Shown in pieces: positions 46,201-55,131 of a DNA stretch of 64,000 bases (positions are counted from its first letter, which is position 1; each line of letters starts with the position of its first letter). This stretch comes from Bacteroidales bacterium. GTDB taxonomy: Bacteria; Bacteroidota; Bacteroidia; Bacteroidales; UBA932. The notes beneath the pieces are model-generated. The model ran no database searches and was not told the DNA's origin. It saw only the letters and a program-made list of their open reading frames with translations. The position numbers and the translations under genes were made by a program. Location: positions 62,001 to 126,000 of the forward strand of contig JALCMW010000004.1 in the NCBI GenBank assembly GCA_022648685.1, read 5' to 3'.

Positions 46201-46473
46201 CTCACCTGAACCTTTGGACGAAGTCGATTTGATACCGGAACAATGCTTGACTCCCGAAAGGACACCTTCAAGAATGGAAGTCGCTTTGGCTTCCACATTG
46301 GCGGGAGAAGCGTTGTACCACCCGAACGAGACCGAGATGTCCCTTTTCAGAGGGGAAGGCGCATATTGGATATGCAGCGAATGCAAAAGCGCCAGACCGA
46401 CTATCGAAGCCACTACCGACAGCAGAATCACCGAGAATGGTGAAATGCCTCTTTTATGTTCCCCCTCCGCCAT
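43273..46473 (-). CDS. RND efflux permease, second subunit (divergent)
   Basis: A polytopic inner-membrane protein of 1,066 residues with the RND layout: one N-terminal TM helix, a large periplasmic loop, TM2-6, a cytoplasmic break, TM7, a second large loop and TM8-12. TM4 reads GIIIDTSIVMIDHYGYYGN, so one Asp of the usual pair is kept. The loop domains are weakly similar to those of the other permease. It starts at the base where the first permease stops (TAATG overlap). Two unlike RND subunits in one operon suggest a heteromeric pump, as in MdtBC. Confidence 0.88.
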   Translation of the reverse strand: MAEGEHKRGISPFSVILLSVVASIVGLALLHSLHIQYAPSPLKRDISVSFGWYNASPANVEAKATSILEGVLSGVKHCSGIKSTSSKGSGEIDISFPKKTDMAAARFEVASCIRNTYPLLPDGVTYPSISLEVSGRSGRSALTYVFKSDLPSKEIEKFITSHVLQHISVIDGVDKVSMHGATPFEWVIRFDNAKASSMGISAYDISEAFSTWTGSDEVGTLSTSSGTMSVKIKAASSDDFGDIPVKKVGGRIIYLRDIATYKYKESLPQSYYRLNGLNTITLSVGVASGVNLLSVGKAVRDRMSELQRSFPSSITASLSYDSTDYISKELDKIYFRTLLCLVLLLLFVLIINRSWRYMLTIAVTLTVNLLVAAAIYAAVGLPIHIYTLAGITVSLGIIIDTSIVMIDHYGYYGNRKVFMSILGAVATTVAALLVVLLLPESERANLVDFIWVIIINLTVSLAVAYFFVPALLDYLPIRRTRQYGGYVSPDGGKSMEIASSGGPSIADGTRPVRSRRRIVRWSHIYERYIEFGMKHRWVYIVVLIAAFGIPTCLLPEKISSSAGKPISRADSVYNNIIAGFKPYSDNKMNVDKILGTSFALFCKSVNGHNFYREPSRKELYINASMPEGCTVTQLNEVMRSMENYLAQFDEIESFTTSISSYDSGQIIVDFKPEFENTSFPDRLKSLVTSSAINFGGATWEIAGVNNNYFNNDVISTYKSSRILMSGYNYETLIKYANQLIDTLSGNMRVSGPEIGAGYYRSADNELDLDYDFRKMAVSNVNPYHYYAALSSLLYDNSIGSVMTEGERTPVVLESSAIDGFDRWNVLNSSIKVDSSYVKLADFGSIEKKRLELPIYKENQAYLVRVCFDFIGSYELEDKVVEDAVDEISQVLPVGYKAFTPEYYWHGAKKATYAWLILLVIAVIFVICAMIFNSIRLPLSIIGIIPVSFIGIFLAFGLFGFPFDQGGFASFVMVAGLVVNAGIYLIVAYSSDKGGRNPVGKFVKAFNHKIVPITLTIISTILGLIPFLFDGPSEVFWFAFAVGTISGLLFSIISVVFYLPVFMLKKH

Positions 46474-49400
46474 TATTTTTTCCTATAGATTGAGAAATAG
46501 AACATAGGAATGAAGAAAAGACTTACCAATGTTCCTACGATCATGCCGGCAATTATGACCAATGACATGGGATATTGGAGGTCTGCGCCCATATTTCCTC
46601 TTGCAAGGAAAGGACATACGGAAAAAATTGTCGTAAGAGAAGTCATAATGATAGCCTTCATTCTCCTCTGTCCGGCTTCAAGTATAGAGTGTTCGAGCCC
46701 CATTCCGCTCTTGCGGAGCCTGTTGATGGTATCGATTTTCAGAATCGAATCGTTAATCACTATACCGCAGATTACAACCAGTCCGATAAGGGACATGAGA
46801 TTGATGCTTACTCCGCAGATCCATAAGACCAGAAGGGAGAAGAAGATATCGATTACCACTTCGGAAAGGATCAGCAACGGCTGTATAAGTGACTCGAATT
46901 GCGAAGCCAGGATTAGATACAGGAGAGCAATGGCAATCAGGATCACTACGGCCATGTCATCTATCATTTTTCTATTCGAGAACCATGAGCCTCCGAATCC
47001 CACTTCGAAATTCCCGTCTTTCCTGACAATCGAATCGACCTCCTTCATTGTCTTCCTGGCTTTGGAAGACGAAACGTCGAAAGTCACCGGATAATAATTT
47101 CCTTCGGTCCCTGCGAAGATAGTCTTGAGATCTTCATCTTCGGTCCTCTTCATAAGAGCGCTAACCGGAATGTCATGGTCACTCCTGTGGATGAACCGGT
47201 TTTCCAGAATCTCGTCAATGTTCCCGGAATCCGTCCCCATCACTACCGGCAGGGATTTGCTGCCATACACGATATCGAAAAGATTATTCCCGCTCAACGC
47301 ATTTTCAAGAACTTTTATCAATTCGCCGAAAGAGACTCCGTACAAAGTCATAAGTTCCGGATCGGCAATGTAAAGGATATCCGTTTTGACAGATACGTCA
47401 GGGATTCCCTTGAACTTCCGGCCCAATTTATCCATTACCTGCCTCAACAGCCCGACTTCAAGTTCAGGCCTGGACACGGGACGAAGCTTCGCGACCAAAG
47501 GAGGCTCCTGATCGGAGAACACCAGCTCGAAAATATTCCCCGGATTCTCGAAAGTCGCTGTACTCAGGGGATATTCCGCAGAAAGTTTGTCGTCAATGAT
47601 TTTTTTCACCCGCCTGAGCATCGCCGCATCATGGCATTTCATATATAAGGAAGCTTCGGAAAGCGATTGTTCGTTTCCATTGTTGAGAACGAACTGCTGG
47701 ACTCCGACCAGCGCGGTAGTCTGTTTCGTATACTTCTTCACGGCAGAGCATAAGGCAGCCACCCTGGCATCATTAGTCCCGAGGGAAACGCTTTCGTTCC
47801 AATCTATCTTGAGAACAGTATCCGAATAAGTGATTTCGGGCAGCTTGTCTTTTCTCATCAACGAGAAACATACCACGATACCCACAGCCGACAAAGCAAA
47901 CAGGCCCCAACCGATCCACCTGTGCCGCATCATCAAGGTAACACCTTTATCATACCAATTCACAGCCTTGTCGAAAGAAAATCTTTCAAGGAATCTGTTC
48001 GGCTTGAAAGATTCGGATTTCTTGTACCACCACCAATAATATACGGGAATAACGGTAATCGTAACGATATAAGACGTAAGAAGGACTATTGTTATGGACA
48101 TTGCCTGGTCATAGAACATCGCCCCCGCTATCCCGCTGACAAAAATAAGAGGGATGAAGACGGCACAGGTGGTAAGCACGGAACTCAGCATGGCACCGCT
48201 GACTTCCCCTGTCCCTTCCAGAACTGCAGTACGCAAATCGTCGCCCCTCTGCCATCTTGCAGTGATGTTGTCTATCAGCACCACAGTATTATCGGTCAGC
48301 ATTCCGACTCCGAGAACCAGTCCAGACAGCGATATGATGTTGATGCTGATTCCTATGCAATAAAATACCAGCATCGAGAAAAGCAACGACAGAGGAATGG
48401 TCAGCGATACAAGGGCGGGAGAACGGAAATCCTTCATGAACAGGAATATGACAATGCAGGCAAGGAGAATACCCAAGGCAATGTTTCCGAACAGATTGTT
48501 TATTGAGTATTCCAGCAGGGCGGTCTGGTCTCTCGTCACCTCGAATTTGACTTCAGGGTAGTCTTTTGAAAACTGTGCCATCAGCGTCTTCATCTCTTTC
48601 TTGAGGTCGGACATCCTGGCGTCATTCTGCTTTATGACAGCCATGGTGATAGCTTCCTTTCCGTCAGAACGGACAAGACCGTTCCGCTTGGCAGGTTTCT
48701 CGACAACCTTGGCCACATCTTTTATCTGCAATATCTTGCCCCCTGCCTTGAAATATATATCTGCAATGTCTTCCTTGCTGGCTGCAAAAGACTGGAATTT
48801 CACGCTGTACCTGTATTCACCGTCCCGTATGGTAAGGCTTCCAAGCTTGACATTCGCAGAAGTAACATACGACTCGAACCTGGATATATCCAGACCCAGC
48901 TGGAGCAGTTTTTTTTCGTCAGGAATGATAAGAATCTCCGGAGAAACTTCTCCGCTGATATCGGCCATAGCCACTTGGGGAAGCTGTTCTATTCTCTTGA
49001 CCACCACCTCGGAAGCGAATTGGCTCATATCGGAAAACCTGTTTTCGCCACCATTCTGGCGTAAAGTCATATTGACATAGAAAGCCGGAATGTCCGTAGC
49101 ACTGGCCTTGAACACTTTCGGTCTGTCGATTTTCGGCAGTGAAGCAAGACTTCTGTCGATTTTTTCATTCACTTCAATGAAAATATAATCGATATCCGAT
49201 CCCTGATCGAATGTAAGTTTGATCGTACCGCTGCCATCCCTGGCTTCCGTGACTATGTCTTTGAGAGCATTTACCTGAATCAACTGTTGTCTCAAGGGCC
49301 GGAGTACACTTTTGTCCATCTCCCTGGCAGAAAGAGACTGATCGGTAACCTGCACTGTTATGTAAGGGATATCAAGATCCGGAATCAGGGAAACCGGCAT

Positions 49401-49487
49401 GGATCGCAAACTGACAATACCCAAAACCACAATAACCAGAACGGCCATTGTGACAGTAACAGGACGATCCAGAATCTTCTTCAGCAT
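46473..49487 (-). CDS. RND efflux permease, first subunit
   Basis: A 1,004-residue RND transporter: LKKILDRPVTVTMAVLVIVV as the first TM helix, the conserved SLIPDLDIPYITVQV after it and TM4 with GMLTDNTVVLIDNITARWQRG. The C-terminal half has the conserved VVICGIVINDSILKIDTIN and GQRRMKAIIMTSLTTIFSV. It would be the proton-driven pump for small molecules. It begins 3 bp after the adaptor gene and overlaps the second permease gene by one base, so the three are one operon. Confidence 0.92.
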   Translation of the reverse strand: MLKKILDRPVTVTMAVLVIVVLGIVSLRSMPVSLIPDLDIPYITVQVTDQSLSAREMDKSVLRPLRQQLIQVNALKDIVTEARDGSGTIKLTFDQGSDIDYIFIEVNEKIDRSLASLPKIDRPKVFKASATDIPAFYVNMTLRQNGGENRFSDMSQFASEVVVKRIEQLPQVAMADISGEVSPEILIIPDEKKLLQLGLDISRFESYVTSANVKLGSLTIRDGEYRYSVKFQSFAASKEDIADIYFKAGGKILQIKDVAKVVEKPAKRNGLVRSDGKEAITMAVIKQNDARMSDLKKEMKTLMAQFSKDYPEVKFEVTRDQTALLEYSINNLFGNIALGILLACIVIFLFMKDFRSPALVSLTIPLSLLFSMLVFYCIGISINIISLSGLVLGVGMLTDNTVVLIDNITARWQRGDDLRTAVLEGTGEVSGAMLSSVLTTCAVFIPLIFVSGIAGAMFYDQAMSITIVLLTSYIVTITVIPVYYWWWYKKSESFKPNRFLERFSFDKAVNWYDKGVTLMMRHRWIGWGLFALSAVGIVVCFSLMRKDKLPEITYSDTVLKIDWNESVSLGTNDARVAALCSAVKKYTKQTTALVGVQQFVLNNGNEQSLSEASLYMKCHDAAMLRRVKKIIDDKLSAEYPLSTATFENPGNIFELVFSDQEPPLVAKLRPVSRPELEVGLLRQVMDKLGRKFKGIPDVSVKTDILYIADPELMTLYGVSFGELIKVLENALSGNNLFDIVYGSKSLPVVMGTDSGNIDEILENRFIHRSDHDIPVSALMKRTEDEDLKTIFAGTEGNYYPVTFDVSSSKARKTMKEVDSIVRKDGNFEVGFGGSWFSNRKMIDDMAVVILIAIALLYLILASQFESLIQPLLILSEVVIDIFFSLLVLWICGVSINLMSLIGLVVICGIVINDSILKIDTINRLRKSGMGLEHSILEAGQRRMKAIIMTSLTTIFSVCPFLARGNMGADLQYPMSLVIIAGMIVGTLVSLFFIPMFYFSIYRKK

Positions 49488-49490
49488 AGA

Positions 49491-50576
49491 TCAATCCTTT
49501 TTCAGAATAACGTCAGAATTGTCGGCCAGATTGAGATTGCCGGATACTATCACCGAATCACCTGCTTCAAGGACAGCTCCCCTGTCGGTATTGGCCTCAA
49601 CAGCAAAACTTTCCGAATTGGACATCGGCAACAGGACATAAACCCATTCAGCCTTTCCTTTGTGATAACGGAAAAGCACATCCATATTGTCCCTGATGAC
49701 TACGGCGCTTTTAGGAACCACCAGACGCTTCGCCACCGATTTCTCGACTATCACCTTGACGTTCATTCCTTCCAGAAGTGTACCGTCATTCCGTACGGAA
49801 GCCCTGACGGCAATCTGACCATTCTTATCGATTTTGGGATTTATCACCGTCACGTATCCTGTCAGAGGCTTTCCCGTGGAAATGAAAGGCATCACCTTGA
49901 CCGGCAAGCCTTTCTCGATGAATTGATATTCGGATTCGAGGATATTGAAATCGACATCGAACATTTTGTCGTCAATCAATGTGCAAAACGTGCCGGACGG
50001 CGTCTTGTCGTAACGCTTGGCGGATATGTCGGCCACCCTTCCTCCGAAAGGAGCGCGTAATTCCGTTTTTGCAAGTTCATTTTCCGCTTTCAGAAGGGAT
50101 GTTTCAGCTTCGGTGTAACCCGAACGTATTTTCGCAACTTTCAGGATATTGTCCGGAACGGCATTGGTATCTTTGGCCTGATATCCCAAACCTACCAGTT
50201 TGTCGTACAAATCAAGCCTGGCCTTGTCCATAGCCGTCTTTGCGGATTCCAGAGCCAGACGCTTGTCAGTGTCATCAGCTTTCGCTATCAAAGCTCCCGC
50301 ATGAACTACATCTCCGTTTTTCACGAATATTCCGGAAATGACCCCGGAAGAGCCGAATTCCAATGAGCTCTTTGCCATCGCGGACAATTTGCCGTTGGCA
50401 ATCAGCTGCTGCCGGAATGTCTCCCTTTTCAGAACAATTACATTGACCTCGTTCCTTTCCGGCTGGAAGCCGAGTTTCCCGTCGGGAGCCTTTTCGGCAG
50501 GACCTTTTTTCTGACCGCAGCCGGCCACAGAAAGTAATAATACGGCCGCAGTAAAAAAAATATAGTAATGTTTCAT
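49491..50576 (-). CDS. RND efflux periplasmic adaptor (membrane fusion protein), lipoprotein
   Basis: A 361-residue lipoprotein (lipobox SVAGCGQKKG). It has a barrel-sandwich half-motif (SGVISGIFVKNGDVVHAGALIA), a short helical hairpin (residues about 95-150) and the second half ELRAPFGGRVADISAKRYDK. Beta-barrel and membrane-proximal domains follow (VVPKSAVVIRDNMDVLFRYH). It bridges the permease and the TolC duct. It is the first gene of the operon; the permeases follow at once. The upstream 76 bp carry no recognisable operator. Confidence 0.9.
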   Translation of the reverse strand: MKHYYIFFTAAVLLLSVAGCGQKKGPAEKAPDGKLGFQPERNEVNVIVLKRETFRQQLIANGKLSAMAKSSLEFGSSGVISGIFVKNGDVVHAGALIAKADDTDKRLALESAKTAMDKARLDLYDKLVGLGYQAKDTNAVPDNILKVAKIRSGYTEAETSLLKAENELAKTELRAPFGGRVADISAKRYDKTPSGTFCTLIDDKMFDVDFNILESEYQFIEKGLPVKVMPFISTGKPLTGYVTVINPKIDKNGQIAVRASVRNDGTLLEGMNVKVIVEKSVAKRLVVPKSAVVIRDNMDVLFRYHKGKAEWVYVLLPMSNSESFAVEANTDRGAVLEAGDSVIVSGNLNLADNSDVILKKD

Positions 50577-50653
50577 ATCAGTTATTTTAACATTCCAGGG
50601 TTATCCATGAATATTTTCATGCAACATGTTATCGGTCTTGAAAACTAATATGC

Positions 50654-50708
50654 AATTTAATCATTTTAAATCAATATGCATCCGGTTTCGACAGTTTTTT
50701 CAATGTGC
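50654..50708 (-). repeat. 55-bp repeat, signal peptidase 3' end (also at 56257-56311)
   Basis: It is identical over 55 bp to 56257-56311. Here it covers the last codons of the signal peptidase gene (KLSKPDAY) and 17 bp after the stop. At the other site there is no gene around it, so that copy is a fossil. Confidence 0.95.
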
Positions 50709-51570
50709 GTTTCTTAATTAATTTCCCGGTACAAGGGTCTCTGGAGAATAATATTCTTGTAGCCACCCCGATTATGTACTCCTCGGGGACAACGCCGAAA
50801 TACCTACTGTCCTTTGAGTTGAGAACATTGTCGCCACCAAGAAAATAGTAATTGTGTGTGAATGTGTAAGAATCGGCTTCCTTCCCGCCGATGAACACCC
50901 GTCCATCAGAGATCTTCGGTCTGTACCCTGTTTCATATTCGATGGCTCTTGCATAAATGTATACCTGTGAGTTGTCTAAAGAAATTGTACTTCCTTTTTC
51001 AGGAACAAGCATGGGGCCAAGATTTCTGATAGTCCATCTCAAACCTCCTTTTATAGGAAATGCCCGGTATATGTTTTTCTTAAGTGCGATAATGGAATCC
51101 GGAGTATTTACCAACACATCCTCCTCCTCAGCCGGAACCATTTTCATTCTTGGAAAAGAACTATTAGAATAACGGCCACCGTAGATTCCGACAGTATCCC
51201 CCGGCAGTCCTATACACCTCTTGGTATATACATAATTTATGCGGAATTCGATCTTATGCCGGTCATAGGCATCAGGATAATTGAATACTACAATGTCACC
51301 GACCTTTACTTTGCCTAGGGACGGCATCCTAAATGATTTGAGCCGAGTATGTGTAAAATCGTAATCCTTATAAATTCGAGCTCCCAGCTTAAACTTGTTC
51401 ACAAATATATGATCTCCGGAATAGAGAGTCGGCTCCATAGATTCTCCGCTAACTACAAATTGGTCACAAACAAACACAGGTACAGACACAAGTACAGCCA
51501 ATGTGAGTATTATAGTCAAAATGCAAACGCCTGCACATACAAAGTATTTGTGAAATTTATCTTTCTTCAT
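50671..51570 (-). CDS. Signal peptidase I (S26 family) of the peptide cassette
   Basis: A membrane-anchored peptidase that cuts signal peptides at AxA sites. A TM helix at residues about 10-34 is followed by SGESMEPTL with catalytic Ser44, the box KVKVGDIVVFNYP, and YTKRCIGLPGDTV with catalytic Lys117. Near the end HNYYFLGGDNVLNSKDSRYFG matches the box E region. The open frame goes on upstream to 51636, but ATG at 51570 starts just before the TM helix and overlaps the preceding gene by 14 bp. It is last in cassette A and probably serves the exported peptide there. Confidence 0.9.
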   Translation of the reverse strand: MKKDKFHKYFVCAGVCILTIILTLAVLVSVPVFVCDQFVVSGESMEPTLYSGDHIFVNKFKLGARIYKDYDFTHTRLKSFRMPSLGKVKVGDIVVFNYPDAYDRHKIEFRINYVYTKRCIGLPGDTVGIYGGRYSNSSFPRMKMVPAEEEDVLVNTPDSIIALKKNIYRAFPIKGGLRWTIRNLGPMLVPEKGSTISLDNSQVYIYARAIEYETGYRPKISDGRVFIGGKEADSYTFTHNYYFLGGDNVLNSKDSRYFGVVPEEYIIGVATRILFSRDPCTGKLIKKRTLKKLSKPDAY

Positions 51571-53128
51571 ATCCACTAATTCTCGAATTTGCAGATTCAA
51601 CCTTGCATGTATTATCATTTTCCGCTCTTTCAGCAAGTCTCTTCATAGTAAGATTTTTAGGATTGATGTACATTTTTCTTATTTTCTCCAATATTGAAGC
51701 AGCTTTTTCACTTTCTCCTGTCTTTTCGTACATCTCCTTAAGCAAAACCAATGGATAAAGCCTGCAAGGCACCATATAATGGGAACGAAGGTATTCTTTC
51801 TCAGCTCCTTTGTAGTCACCGAGCGCTTCCAGATCCCTGCCTATTATATTGCGGAACATCGGATCGGATGAAATGGCCGTCCCTTTTTGCAATATTGCAA
51901 TGCTTTCGCGGAAACATCCGGCACAGAAGAGGGAATATCCGTAGTCATAAAGAAAGCGGTAGTTACCAGACAGCTTTCCTTCAAGAGGGGCCAAGGCTTC
52001 TGCTGTCTCAGAAGCTGTTTCTGCACCCTTAAATATCATTATATTTTCCCAGTCCTTTTTGACTTTTCGCAGATCCTTTCTTTCGGAAATCGATCCAATC
52101 ATAAGGATCGCTAACACTGAAGCAAGAAAAATAGAAATACGAATTCCTAATTTTCTGTGCTTATCATAGCAGCCGGTGACAGCGAAAGGGATGGTAAAAA
52201 GCAATGCTAATTCGGGAACACTAAGCGGATATGAAAAAAGCGAAAAAACTGTACAAGCAATGAGTCCGTAAGCAAATACACTATTTCCTCTTAAGAGCAC
52301 AACAATTGCAGCAACCGTAACCGCAATTGCAGCAAGAAGTCCAAGTATCCCAGCGTCCATTCCTATTCCAAGGAATTCATTGAAGGCATATTCTGGACAT
52401 CCCGCTACTTTTACTACAGAATCGGACCTTTCTTTGATTCGAAAAAATCTTTCTTGTGCTTCTGCGTATGCTCCCATTCTTTTTCCAACGCCGTAACCAA
52501 GAGGCTTAACAGCTATTGCTCTGCATTCCATCCTCCAGATATGCAATCGTCCTATTGCAGAATCTTTTTTAAGCATGAAAGTCCCTATGATAACAGATAC
52601 AATTACCAGTGTCGAAATTACTGCAACCCATTTTCTTCTTTTGAAGAAATCAGCAACTTTTGTCTCCCTGATTAGAAACACTGTTAAAGCAATTGCCCAT
52701 GCAAGCCATCCGGCCCGACTCATCGATGCAGGAAGTACGACTAATCCGGTGGCTGAGGTTATAGCTGCCAATATAAGTGGAAGATAAAAAAACACGTTTC
52801 TTGGCGTTATGCGTGAAAACAAAGCCGAATGCCTTACCAGAAAACAGATGGACATTGCTGTCGTTATCCCGATAAATCCTCCATAAGGACCAGGATTTAA
52901 AAAGCTGCCTGTCATGGCAAAAAGAGCATTCCCAGACGGCCTGTGTCCGAAGACCTGCATCATTCCGACGGCCGACTCCCAAACAGACCAGCAACATATA
53001 ATGGAGAAAAAAAGCGTCTCCGCCTTTTTTCTCCAAATTCCTGCAACTACCCTCATAAGACAAAAAGCCAAAAGGTAAGGCAAAGCAATAATTAATAATT
53101 TCCCGACATCGATCACAAGTATTAGCAA
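51557..53128 (-). CDS. Polytopic O-antigen-ligase-like protein with TPR-like C-terminal part
   Basis: A 523-residue protein. The first about 345 residues are about ten TM helices; the region GMMQVFGHRPSGNALFAMTG, SFLNPGPYGGFIG and SRAGWLAWAI resembles the Wzy/WaaL (O-antigen ligase/polymerase) family. The last about 170 residues are soluble and helical with repeated Y/A patterns (YRFLYDYGYSLFCAGCFRES, then EALGDYKGAEKEYLRSHYMV), like tetratricopeptide repeats. No ATG is near the start; TTG at 53128 or GTG at 53116 are the candidates. It lies 32 bp after the propeller gene, inside cassette A. A carbohydrate substrate is not shown. Confidence 0.75.
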   Translation of the reverse strand: MLILVIDVGKLLIIALPYLLAFCLMRVVAGIWRKKAETLFFSIICCWSVWESAVGMMQVFGHRPSGNALFAMTGSFLNPGPYGGFIGITTAMSICFLVRHSALFSRITPRNVFFYLPLILAAITSATGLVVLPASMSRAGWLAWAIALTVFLIRETKVADFFKRRKWVAVISTLVIVSVIIGTFMLKKDSAIGRLHIWRMECRAIAVKPLGYGVGKRMGAYAEAQERFFRIKERSDSVVKVAGCPEYAFNEFLGIGMDAGILGLLAAIAVTVAAIVVLLRGNSVFAYGLIACTVFSLFSYPLSVPELALLFTIPFAVTGCYDKHRKLGIRISIFLASVLAILMIGSISERKDLRKVKKDWENIMIFKGAETASETAEALAPLEGKLSGNYRFLYDYGYSLFCAGCFRESIAILQKGTAISSDPMFRNIIGRDLEALGDYKGAEKEYLRSHYMVPCRLYPLVLLKEMYEKTGESEKAASILEKIRKMYINPKNLTMKRLAERAENDNTCKVESANSRISGYEER

Positions 53129-53160
53129 TTAACAAGTATCGTCTATTATTTTCAGGAAAA

Positions 53161-54255
53161 TCATAACTTCGGTAGCTGATAACGCATTATCGCACGTTCT
53201 TTAGTTTGCAAATCCATTGACAGTGTATAAATAAAACTGTCGTCAGGAGAAACGGCAAAGGTAAAAAACGGTCTGTCAGTTTTGAAGTTGCCGATAAACT
53301 TTCCATTCCAATCATATACCTCGATTTCATCAAAATAGTACGGGGGATATCCTTTATAGTCTGCAGAAGCATTAATTTCTTTTCTGCTCCGTGATAATTG
53401 CGCATAAATGAATCTGGAAGTAGTATATGGATATATCCCATACTCGCAATCTTCATTATGTTTTAAATTCTGACCGTCATGCCCGAGCTTATAATCCGGA
53501 AGGTGGGAATAAATTTCGACTGGCTGTCCCAATGTGTTATCCCCGATCTTGGAGATGAACATATAGCGACCTTCCAGACAAGCATACAACAGTTTTCCGT
53601 TATTTGTAAACAACTTCGATTGCGTATATTCAAACTGCTTGAGCGACACGGGAGCAGCCGTAGAATCTTTAGGCCAAAGATCGAATTGATGAAGTTTATT
53701 TGTCGAAAAATCTATTTTTGATAGGAAATGCCGTGTATTGTTTACAGCACCGGAAATTAGAAATTCACTGTCTTTAATCTTCACGAAGCTCAAACCGTTC
53801 ATGATATCCTGTCCGGACCATTTATAGTCCTTCCAGCGACTGTAATCCTTGATATTAGAAATATCGTCCAAAGGAATACCCCAAATATCCAATATCCCAC
53901 CTGACGGCGAGGAATTAGATACATACAAAGTATCTTTACTTATGGAAAATTCCACATAGATGAATTCGTGGGGACCACGTCCCTTGTTAATAATGCCTGC
54001 CGCATATTTCAATGAATCCCCGTCAATCTTGTAAATAACAACCCTGCCGGTATCACGTCGATAGACTTGAAATAACAGATACCCGTCTATTGTTCCAAAA
54101 AGATTACCGGCTGGAAAATCTTTTACCTGCAATACCTTTCCGGATAGCGTTGCGGTGACTTTTTTTCTTGAATTATTTAGTTCTCCGCCGTTATGGCAAG
54201 AAACCACAAAGACAACGGAGAACAAAATACATAAGATGGAAAATAATTTTCTCAT
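53161..54255 (-). CDS. TolB-like 6-bladed propeller lipoprotein (BF3164-like)
   Basis: A 364-residue lipoprotein: signal FSILCILFSVVFVVSCHNGG with lipobox VVSC. The body has propeller-type blades: INKGRGPHEFIYVEFSISKD (the G-x-GP-x-E motif of Bacteroidetes propeller lipoproteins), IEVYDWNGKFIGNFKTDRPF and FAVSPDDSFIYTLS. It begins 9 bp after the peptide gene, so translation is almost certainly coupled to it. A receptor, chaperone or sensor role for the exported peptide is a reasonable guess but is inference. Confidence 0.85.
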   Translation of the reverse strand: MRKLFSILCILFSVVFVVSCHNGGELNNSRKKVTATLSGKVLQVKDFPAGNLFGTIDGYLLFQVYRRDTGRVVIYKIDGDSLKYAAGIINKGRGPHEFIYVEFSISKDTLYVSNSSPSGGILDIWGIPLDDISNIKDYSRWKDYKWSGQDIMNGLSFVKIKDSEFLISGAVNNTRHFLSKIDFSTNKLHQFDLWPKDSTAAPVSLKQFEYTQSKLFTNNGKLLYACLEGRYMFISKIGDNTLGQPVEIYSHLPDYKLGHDGQNLKHNEDCEYGIYPYTTSRFIYAQLSRSRKEINASADYKGYPPYYFDEIEVYDWNGKFIGNFKTDRPFFTFAVSPDDSFIYTLSMDLQTKERAIMRYQLPKL

Positions 54256-54264
54256 TATGGATTA

Positions 54265-54495
54265 TTATTTATTTCTTTCTTCCTCAATGTGATAATTTAC
54301 ATCACCATAATGATAGGCACAAAAAGCCCCACCTCGCTCGCAAGTCTCTGCTTCTCCAGGCATCTCATCATAGGCCAAAGCTTCTATATTGGTATCAATA
54401 AGAGAATCTTTCTGTGATTTTCCACTAATAAAAAATACTGAGATAGCAGAGCAAAGAATCATCGCTCCAATGACAGAATAAATAACTTTTTTCAT
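54265..54495 (-). CDS. NVEALA-type exported peptide
   Basis: A 76-residue protein. The N-terminus MKKVIYSVIGAMILCSAISV is a membrane-spanning leader, followed by a polar spacer and the motif NIEALA at residues 36-41. This matches the NVEALA peptide family of Bacteroidetes, in which ALA also fits a signal-peptidase AxA site. Cutting after Ala41 would release a 35-residue acidic peptide with two cysteines (ETCERGGAFCAYHYGDVN). The function of this family is unknown. The operon holds a signal peptidase I, and a conserved hairpin lies 29 nt upstream. Confidence 0.85.
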   Translation of the reverse strand: MKKVIYSVIGAMILCSAISVFFISGKSQKDSLIDTNIEALAYDEMPGEAETCERGGAFCAYHYGDVNYHIEEERNK

Positions 54496-54523
54496 GATAA
54501 TTAAAATTAGATTGTTAATTATA

Positions 54524-54537
54524 CGGCGTTTCCACCG
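54524..54537 (-). promoter_or_regulatory. Leader hairpin 29 nt before the NVEALA peptide
   Basis: On the minus strand CGGTG and CGCCG pair (one G-T) around a GAAA loop. The flanking sequence (ATTAACAAT on its 3' side) matches the hairpin at 59562-59573 before the small peptide of cassette B, and the spacing to the ATG is nearly the same. Confidence 0.6.
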
Positions 54538-54561
54538 GTAGAATATTGTTTTGTTTTTAGT

Positions 54562-55131
54562 TTACAATTTCTTCAGTGCTTTTTCAAACAAGTCATTAAG
54601 CGGATTGGAATCGAGCGGATTCCCGACAAAGATTGGATGCCCATTCTTATCTAGAAGAAAGGCGTGAAACCTGATGTCCAAAGGTATACATTTGTTTTCA
54701 TCTCGAAAGGAACCATAAGTGTCAACGTAAATTGGAAAATTATAATCAAGTGTTACTAAATCCGTAATAACATTAGCACATTCATCAGATTTAGGTGAAA
54801 AAATAATTAGGACATCAAATTTCCCCGATTTCTTACTTCTATCAAAAAGAGGCTCCATTTGTACTATATGGTGGATACTGCAACTTTGACAAGACAGAGT
54901 ATCATAGTAAAGAATTAATTTTGCTTTCTTTGTTTTTTCAACATATTTCTTTACACTCAACCCATTAATACAGTCCATATTGTCAGGGATAACAACAGTA
55001 GCTGCGGTGAATTTTTTCATTTGCCTTCGGATTTCTGTTTTTTTCGAGCAGGAGGCAAACACTAAACAAGTCAATACTGCTAAAAACAGCATCCATGCAG
55101 TATAAGTAACTATATGTAGTCTTTTTGTCAT
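54562..55131 (-). CDS. Thioredoxin-like lipoprotein with CxxC motif
   Basis: A 189-residue lipoprotein: signal WMLFLAVLTCLVFASCSKK with lipobox FASC. The mature part has KAKLILYYDTLSCQSCSIHH, a CQSC redox motif after a beta strand. VLIIFSPKSDECANVITDLV, NFPIYVDTYGSF and a cis-Pro-like region FHAFLLDKNGHPIFVGNPLD follow. This is the AhpC/TlpA-like thioredoxin fold. It may keep cysteines of the exported peptide in the right state. It is the first gene after the conserved upstream region of cassette A, 66 bp before the NVEALA gene. Confidence 0.78.
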   Translation of the reverse strand: MTKRLHIVTYTAWMLFLAVLTCLVFASCSKKTEIRRQMKKFTAATVVIPDNMDCINGLSVKKYVEKTKKAKLILYYDTLSCQSCSIHHIVQMEPLFDRSKKSGKFDVLIIFSPKSDECANVITDLVTLDYNFPIYVDTYGSFRDENKCIPLDIRFHAFLLDKNGHPIFVGNPLDSNPLNDLFEKALKKL

